NCBI RefSeq assembly: GCF_014633365.1
Contig: NC_068338.1
Span: 15,448,616 to 15,512,615 of the forward strand
Direction of reading: 5' to 3'
Source: Diospyros lotus
Lineage: Eukaryota; Streptophyta; Magnoliopsida; Ericales; Ebenaceae
DNA length: 64,000 bases
The notes under the pieces were generated by a model that was not told where the DNA came from, made no database searches, and saw only the letters and a list, made by a program, of their open reading frames with translations. The position numbers and the translations under genes are program-made. This document shows, piece by piece, positions 57,514 to 64,000 of this stretch; within the stretch, counting starts at the first letter, position 1; every line of letters begins with the position of its first letter.

Positions 57514-60500
57514 ATGGCTATTACCGGATCTGGAAGGCTTAACTCGACCGGCGTGGAGCTTATTAACTGGGAGAACCACCTTGCCTCCTCCATTCCCTAC
57601 CAATGGATGAGTGAATCAAAGTGTCAACGGTTCATGGAAAAGTATAAGATTCCCGAAGAATGGGAGGTTGAGTTCAACACTAATTTGCGAGCATGTCACC
57701 ATGTTATCGGTAGTCTCTGTGTCTACAAGTGTGCCTTCAACAGGGGCTATTGCCTACCCGCACGAGGAAGGGTCATGTCGCTCCTCCAACATCTCACCAT
57801 CGTTCTGTTGGAAATGTATGCCCTAAAGACACGTTTTGTTTCATTTATGGTAATGATGTTTCTTTTATTCAGTTTATGGCACATATATTATTTGCATTTA
57901 ATTGTTGGAAAGGTGTCCATGCTATTAAGTAAGTGATTCATGTGATGGGTCGTTCTTCACAGTTAGGCATGAATCATGGGTACTTAATAAGCAAGAAAAT
58001 ATAACTCTTGATCTTTTGATAGAACTGGGCATTCTATCATGATAAGATCATTGTGCAATAGATCCTAATGGAGGATGGCTTGCCTTAGCCAGTAAACAGT
58101 CCGTTTACTCTAATTGTACAAGCGCATTTGGAATGCGTAGAGTGGACCTGTGATAGAAGCTAATGACAAAGTACTAATTATCATGGAGCTAGTCTATCAC
58201 TGCTACTACGTGGACGAGTACTCTAATACTTGAGTATTAGTTGGTGGTCTGGTGAACCTAGAGCTATATTCTTAGATTCATTGTAGGTGAGGTCTATCAA
58301 AGATCAATATCCTTTTGAGTTGGGAGTATGGTTTCTAATTAGCTAAGACAGACTAATACAAGATAGTTTCTGTGATTCACCCCCTTGTGATTGTCCAAGA
58401 ATAATCGAATAATCCAGGGCCCTGGGAACGTGACTTATGAGTGTGTGCTTCTGGGTAGCTCCCAATGATAAGCAAGTACATTCGAGTAGTCACGGATTAT
58501 TGGACTAGTGATCTAAGGATGGTAGAAGTCATTTAGAAAGGTGTTAGTACATTATTCCTTTCTAAATGATGGGTGTTACACAGAGGGGTATTTTCGTCAT
58601 TACACTAGTAGGTCAAAGACATGGCATATGCAAAATTATTCGTGGGGTCAGTGTTACCATATGGTGATAGTTGGAACACTTAGAATGACAAAATATAGCT
58701 ACTAGGTAGCAGGGATATTTTGGTCATTTTAGTAGCCGTGAATAATTTGTCTTTTGGTCCCCGGGGTAGCTCGATGTAACTCATGTATTTTTAATACATT
58801 TGGCTTGTTGGATGAATTACATTAAGAGAGAATTATTTTATTTAGAATGGTCCATTGGGCTAAAATAAAATAATAGTTCATAAGGGTTTTAATTAATTAA
58901 TTGGGCTAACCCAATTAGGAAATTAATTAAAAGATTTGGCCCATTAGGGTTTGGCCCACTAGGGTTTTTAACCCTAGGGTTCTCCCTATATATATCTCTC
59001 TTTAGTTGTTTTTTAATCCCAAGTCGTTTTTCATTCTTCTTCACCGAAGAGAGGCCACGAGTTCGAGTCATACTCCGGAAGATCGAAAGGGGGCGTGTGT
59101 GTTCTGATGCGACGGAGCCGAAGGCTAGCAGGGCAGCCGTCGTCTCCTCCACACGAAGAAGCACCCATCGCTCCATTCCGTCCGGTAATCCGCCGAAAAA
59201 GTAAGTCTCCTAGACTCTAACCAATACGAGGATCGTTTTATTTTTTAAAACGCTTCCGTTGCATGCTTTTGATCCTCGTTCATGATCCTTCACGTTCCAG
59301 CCCAACTATCCCTCTTCGGGTAGAGGTACCTAATGGGCTTCATTATTATCTGCAGTTTTGGTTGAGTAGAGCCTTCGGGGGATCTTTTCGATTACTTCTT
59401 TACCACCAACCGCAATCTAGGATGATGGATTTCTATCTCCCCCAAAATCGTGAAGGATAGCTGCCTCTTTGCGTCCAAGGAGCGTCTTGAACTTGATATC
59501 AAGGCCTCGATGCTCATGCTCTCCGGGGGGGTCTAAAGACTCAGATGACTGGAATGAGCGTTTCGTCTTCGTCCTCCCCAGATTATCCAGTTTTGCACAA
59601 GAGATTTGGCCTGTGTGCAACGGGTGGACTTTGGATACCAAACACAAACTTCTGAACGTAGAGGCTATCAAAGAATCAGTTGGTAGGATCATGGGTATCA
59701 GTCGAAACTGGGAAGAGGGATGGCTTTCCAATCCGATACTTAGCAAGGCAGGTTTAGATGGTGAGTCTTGTAAGTGTTAGCCCTCTACCTTCTTCCTTAT
59801 CTCCTCATTTTTACTAAATATTGATCTTCATTATTTTTCTTGCGCAGTCAAAAATCTCTAGGAGATAACTTATTCTCCTATCACCGAGGGGATGATCTTG
59901 GACTTCCCCGAGAGCAAAGGACCTTCGACCCCGGCCAAAACTAAGAAAATATCTGAGAAAGCCCCCAAGCCTTCCCAAGGCAAAGGACTCTCAATGCCAC
60001 CCGAGAACACTCCGAAGAACTCCAGGAATAAGGGACCCCCTGCTTCTTCTAGATTAAAGAAAACGGTGAAGGGGTACCTCCAGACCTTCTAGGAGGCCTC
60101 CAAGAATGGCCCTAAGGCTTGCCTAAGAGTCCTTCCTTAGGATCCTGAGCCCCGAAGAGCAAGAGGGACTCCCAACCTACTCAGCAACCAACAATAGTGC
60201 CTACCTCCTCTCAAGATCCATCCGAATGTGATAATGAAACTATCGCCTAGGCGCTAAAGGTGGCTAGGGCGGAGGCTTAAGGAAGTCAGCCGCCTGCAGG
60301 TATGGAGTCAACCATAACGCACCTCGCCATCCCAACCTCTTCTATTTTTAGGCGCATATTAACATCTCTATCGCCAGAGGACAACCCATAACTGACAGGA
60401 AAGGCTTCATTAGAGGAGACTTCGGTGCTATCTCCCAAGGAAATTCTAGCCCGGAGAGCAAAGCATCGAAGAGTCGAAAGTGCCTCCACCTTCTCTTCGG

Positions 60501-61248
60501 CTGAAATAAACAAAGACCCCGAGGCGGCTGAAGCTTCCCTCAACACTCTGACGACTCCAGCTTCCTCTCCAACTCCCGCTCCCAAGTTATGTGCAAACCC
60601 TTTTGACTTAGCTGTTTCCACACTTCTACCAATCCCTAGTGACATAGACTACTATGCCGAAGCCTTGAAGGTAATATTAATAGTCTGATTTTTCTCTTCA
60701 GGCTTTCTTTCCCTTAACAGGCTTGATAATAACGCCTTTCTTATCTTTTTAGGCAATGTCTTTCGGCCTTCAGGAATTCCGTAATCTAATGAGAGTCTGA
60801 TTATTTGGCTCACCTATCGGTTTTGGATTCTGAGGTCTGGAGACTTCGGGGGTTCGAGGCCCTATCTTCCAAGGTAGCTGACCTCGAGCATCACGTGCGC
60901 GTTCTCGATAAATCCACCGAGCTAGCTCGAGAGGAGGCAAAGCTTGCCAGTGAGGCCGAGGCCTAGGCTCGCCAGGAGTTGGAGCTGGCGCAGAATGGGA
61001 TGCTAAAAGCCCGTCAAGCCAACTCCAATCTCGGGGAAGAGCTGGATGTCATGAAGGCCGCTAATGAGAAGCTCAGGGAGACTACCAAGAAACTATCCAC
61101 AGAGCTGAAAGAGAGCAAAATGAGCCAAGCTGAAACCCTGGAGTCCTACACCCAGTACAAGGAAACTCTTCACGTAGCTAACGCGAAGCTCCGATCTGCC
61201 CTTGAAGATACCCACGTAGCTTTTCAAAAAGGTCGCAAGGAATTTTGA
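57514..61248 (+). pseudogene. Spliced antisense ORF (aORF) of Tat element 2
   Basis: This is the counterpart of the antisense gene in element 1. ATG 57514 starts MAITGSGRLNSTGVELINWE. The Transposase_28-like domain is cut at 57805 by an inserted LTR and resumes after 59277 in another frame (ILHVPAQLSLFG, RYLMGFIIICSFG, with stops). GT-AG introns are seen at 59761-59847 and 60671-60752. A Pro/Lys-rich middle (59890-60600) precedes a coiled coil (about 60850-61240, including ELAQNGMLKARQANSN and ANEKLRETTKKLSTELKESK) ending at 61248. Intron number and placement relative to the domains match element 1. It is broken by frame changes and stops. Function is unknown. Confidence 0.72.
57806..59276 (+). 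mobile_element. Solo LTR-like insertion, copia type, in the antisense ORF
   Basis: About 1.47 kb starting tgttggaaatgtatgcccta, placed between two copies of cgttc (57801-57805 and 59277-59281). Removing it and one cgttc rejoins the interrupted domain region. It has a TATA motif (cctatatatat, about 58984) and a GC-rich leader (59040-59190), as in large copia LTRs. The 3-prime end reads gatcct rather than CA, so the end has mutated or the true boundary differs by a few bases. No internal region. Confidence 0.65.
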
Positions 61249-61957
61249 AATTCCGAGGCTTATGCTACAGAGCTAGAGAGGTTCTTCGGGATGGGTTCGA
61301 GTATATAAAGAGGCTTGTGAAGGAGCGCTTTCGGAATCTGGACATGACTCCATTGTTTTTGATGTTTTGGCTGCTTTATCTTCTTTAGAGTAGATGCCTC
61401 TATATTTTGTAACCATGATATCGCAATAAAATTTGATATTGACATCTTCTTCTTCTTGCCTTTTTTTTTTTTTTTTTAGACTTACAAAATTTTTGCCTTT
61501 CTTCGGTGAGGATTGAATGCTAATTTAACCATTCTTCGAGAGAGCTAGGTGTCTTTACCGCACCTGAACATGCAACGCGTTTTATCATTGTCTAGAACAA
61601 CTCTTTCGACTTTGACTCGGTAGGTAGGTGCCCCCTAAGGATCAGATCTGGTCTTTCTTTTCTTTTAGTCGAGGGTTTGGGGCCTCTTGAGAATCATAGC
61701 TAATCTTTCTTTTCTTTTGGTTGAGGGCTCGTGGTCCCTTAAGGATCACATCTGATCCTTCTTTTCTTTTGGTTAAGGGCTCGGGGTCCCTCGAGGATCA
61801 CATCTGATCTTTCTTTTCTTTTTGGGGTTTTAATCCCCCAAGGTTAGCCTTATTCTTTGGTCAGGGGTGGTCCCCTAGGATTTTTTGTTATGGAGTGTTC
61901 CAACTTTTGGGAGAAAAAGGATAAATTTATTTTAGAAGTTATAATCAATAAAGAACA
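61249..61957 (-). other. Untranslated region of Tat element 2 between the aORF and integrase
   Basis: Convergent ends of the two transcription units. It contains a poly-T run near 61458-61479 and the 52-bp tandem array. No coding frame is recognised. Confidence 0.6.
61637..61844. repeat. Four tandem 52-bp units in the Tat element 2 3-prime UTR
   Basis: Units start near 61637, 61689, 61741 and 61793. Each has the plan rgrgatcayatctgatctttc, then ttttcttttggttgaggg, then ctcggggtccct, with point differences. The last unit diverges after ttcttttc. Tat and Ogre elements are known to form such arrays in this region. Confidence 0.85.
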
Positions 61958-62950
61958 TTATTGATAAAATTTCCTCAAATTTTGTACATTCCAAGTGTTT
62001 TTAACGGGCACACCCTCTGGGGTCTTGAGTTTATAAGCGCCGGGACTGTGGTCTTCCACTACTCTAAAGGGGCTGTCCCAATTAGGTAACAATTTGTTCG
62101 CTTCTCGGCCACTTCGAACATCAGCTCACTGCAATACCCAATCTCCCAGAAGAAAACCCCGAGTTTTTACCTTTCGGTTATAGTACCTTTCAATACGCCG
62201 ATTGTACGTTGTTTGTTAAATCTTCACCTGATCACGAAGTTCATCGAGGAGATCTAAGTTGTCTCTTAGATTTTGTTCATTAGACTCCAGGCTGAAGAGT
62301 TCCACTCTGAGGGTTGGCACGCCTATTTCAACTGGGATCAAAGCTTCTGAACCATAACATAGGTTGAATGAAGTCTCGCCTGTAGATACCTTACCGTGGT
62401 TCGGTAAGACCATAGAATACTTGGTAGCTCATCCACCCAGCCCCCATTTGTTTTGTCCACGTAGGCTTTCAGGCCATGCAATAAAGTTCGGTTAACGAGC
62501 TCAATTTGGCCATTAGCTTGTGGATGAGCCACCGAAGTGAAATGTTGTCGTATCTTCAGCTCCTGACACCATTCCTGCATTGATCGGTCAGTGAACTGAG
62601 TGCCATTATCTAAAACTAGGATCCGAGGGATTCTGAACCGACACCCTATATTCTTCCATAAAAATTGCTTCACTCGTCGGGCAGTAATGGAGGCCACTAG
62701 TTCCGCCTCGACCCACTTCGTGAAATAATCTATGGCAGCAATAATGTATTTTACCTGGCCAGCTGCCGGAGGGAACGAACCTAAGATGTCGATGCCCCAT
62801 TGAGCAAAGGGGCAAGGTGCAACCAAATGAGTTAAAGTGACAGTTGGTACATGAACCAGGTTAGAGGTCCATTGGCATCTATCGCAGGTTCTAACCAGCT
62901 GCTTTGAATCATTCGCCATCGTGGGCCAATAATACCCTTGTTGAAGAGCC
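61958..62950 (-). pseudogene. Integrase of Tat element 2
   Basis: Zinc-region cysteines appear in RTCDRCQWTSN (about 62885). The core has WGIDILGSFPP, AAIDYFTKWVEAE, ILVLDNGTQFTD and QANGQIELVNR, providing both Asp residues and the Glu. The frame changes near 62400. The C-terminal part continues in a second frame (GETSFNLCYGSEALIPVEIG, then PNWDSPFRVVEDHSPGAYKL) to a TAA at 61958. Stops occur near 62216 and 62127. No chromodomain. It would catalyse cDNA insertion if intact. Confidence 0.88.
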
Positions 62951-64000
62951 TTCTAGCTAAGGGTTCGGGCCCCAATGTGGCTTTCACATACACCTTCATG
63001 GATCTCCCTTAGAATGTAGTCCGCTTCACGGGGTCGGATACACTTGAGTAAAGGCTGCGAGAATGACCTCTTATAAAGCTCCTCGTCGACTATTATGAAA
63101 CTTCAGGCCTTTCTTTTAATTTCTCGGGCTTCTGAGTCACTGTCGGGAAGTTTTCCCTCCTTTAAGTATAAGAGCAAGGGATCTACCTCGCTGGGCTCAG
63201 TCTCAACACACATTTGTTCAGCCAATTCCTTGATGCTCTTCTGTGGCAAAGATTCAATTCGAATTTCTCTGGAACTCATAGGAAAAGAGGACGAAGCAAT
63301 CCTGGACAACAGATTTGCTTCCGTGTTCATGGCCGGAGAAACATACTCCACCTTCATTGACTGAAAGCATGACATTAGCTCCTTGACCATAGCCAAATAT
63401 TTTTCCATGTGACCTTCTCGAGCCTCATACTCTCTGTTCACTTGCTATACTACCAAGTTGGAGTTCGAACTCACCTCGATTCGCTATGCTCCCAACTATT
63501 CAACTAATCTCAATTCTACTAACAAGGCCTCGTATTCAGCCTCATTATTAGATGCTTGGAACTCAAAATGCAAAGCATAGGGCCAAGTCTGCCCATCAAG
63601 GCTTCAGATCATCAACCCTGCTTCACCACCGCTCGAGGTTGAGCTTCCATCCATGGCCTGTAATATTGCTCCGAAGCTTCCTGCGATCCAATCCCTTCGA
63701 CGATAAAATTTGCCAATGCCTAGGCCTTGATAACTGGCCGAGGCCTGTACTCAATATCAAAAGCTGTAAGCTCCATCGCCCATTTCAACATCCTCCCTGA
63801 GAGCTCTGGTTTGCTAAGCTCCTGCCTCAAAGGTTGGTTAGTAAGTACGATAATGGTATGAGCTTGAAAATAGGGCTAAAGTTTTCTCGCCGAGATCACC
63901 AAGGCAAAGTCCAACTTCTCCATGAGAGAATACCGAACTTCAGCCCCTGTCAATCGCTTACTGGCATAGTAAACCGGCCTCTGCCTTTTGTCTTATTCTC
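62951..64000 (-). pseudogene. RNase H and connection region of Tat element 2, partial
   Basis: The connection domain near the right edge shows ELSGRMLKWAMEL and FDIEYRPRPVIKAQALANF (about 63830-63690). The RNase H remnant lies about 63680-63440, with many stops (for example tac/tta runs near 63500). An intact stretch follows (63441-63103), with EKYLAMVKELMSCFQ and NTEANLLSRIAS. It continues past the window toward RT. Stop density is higher here than in the integrase part. Confidence 0.8.

Larger units (their letters stand above)
56614..64000 (-). mobile_element. Tat-lineage Ty3/gypsy element 2, truncated by the window edge
   Basis: It has the same plan as element 1: 3-prime LTR (about 56614-57098), purine tract (minus GTGGGGGGGCAAG, 57112-57099), plus-strand antisense gene (57514-61248), untranslated region with tandem repeats, and minus-strand integrase and RNase H (61958-64000). 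RT, protease, gag and the 5-prime LTR lie beyond the right edge. Stops, frameshifts and a 1.47-kb insertion in the antisense gene show decay. Confidence 0.85.

Overview
This window looks like nuclear DNA from a dicot land plant. It is AT-rich and repeat-dense, and the repeats are typical plant classes: Tat-lineage Ty3/gypsy, Ty1/copia, Cassandra TRIMs, Tourist-like and Mutator-like MITEs, and a Helitron. Only two host genes look intact. One is an intronless secreted leucine-rich-repeat gene of the DRT100 family (4230-5327, minus). The other is the two-exon 60S ribosomal protein L31 gene (36789-39604, minus), whose upstream region has telo-boxes and site II motifs typical of ribosomal protein genes. 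No rRNA, tRNA, CRISPR or prokaryote-like operon is seen. The 5S-like stretches belong to Cassandra LTRs.

Layout. 1-2.2 kb: a CACTA-type terminus, then a Tat LTR remnant split by Cassandra copy A (1242-1903, TSD cttgc). 2.6-3.7 kb: Tourist-like MITE, copia 3-prime remnant and a foldback. 4.2-5.5 kb: DRT100-like gene. 6.7-12.0 kb: an old Tat element that has lost gag, protease and most of RT. 13.9-15.1 kb: two more Tourist-like MITEs. 16.2-34.5 kb: a nest in which a MITE was split by a copia element (16292-34187). That copia element was then split by an 11.3-kb Tat element (17122-28468) and by a small solo LTR (28565-29009). 34.6-35.4 kb: a second Tourist-type element. 36.8-39.9 kb: RPL31 and its promoter. 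40.5-43.3 kb: solo LTR (TSD aacca). 43.5-46.7 kb: Helitron. 47.0-47.4 kb: Mutator-like MITE (9-bp TSD). 49.5-54.3 kb: a solo LTR (TSD atatt) holding a second solo LTR (TSD gttag). 54.6-55.3 kb: Cassandra copy B. 56.6 kb to the right edge: a second Tat element, running off the window and split by a 1.47-kb LTR-like insertion.

The most notable signals are these. (1) Both longer Tat elements carry a large reading frame on the strand opposite gag-pol. It has a Transposase_28-like domain and a C-terminal coiled coil, interrupted in each element by two short GT-AG introns. (2) Two complete Cassandra TRIMs carry 5S rRNA-like pol III promoter sequence in their LTRs. (3) Tat 3-prime untranslated regions repeatedly generate direct or tandem repeats, clearest as four 52-bp units at 61637. 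(4) Premature stops in the gag-pol remnants sit mostly where C-to-T or G-to-A transitions explain them, as expected for silenced, methylated elements. No clearly new enzymatic system is visible. Names rest on motif recognition by eye, not on database searches.
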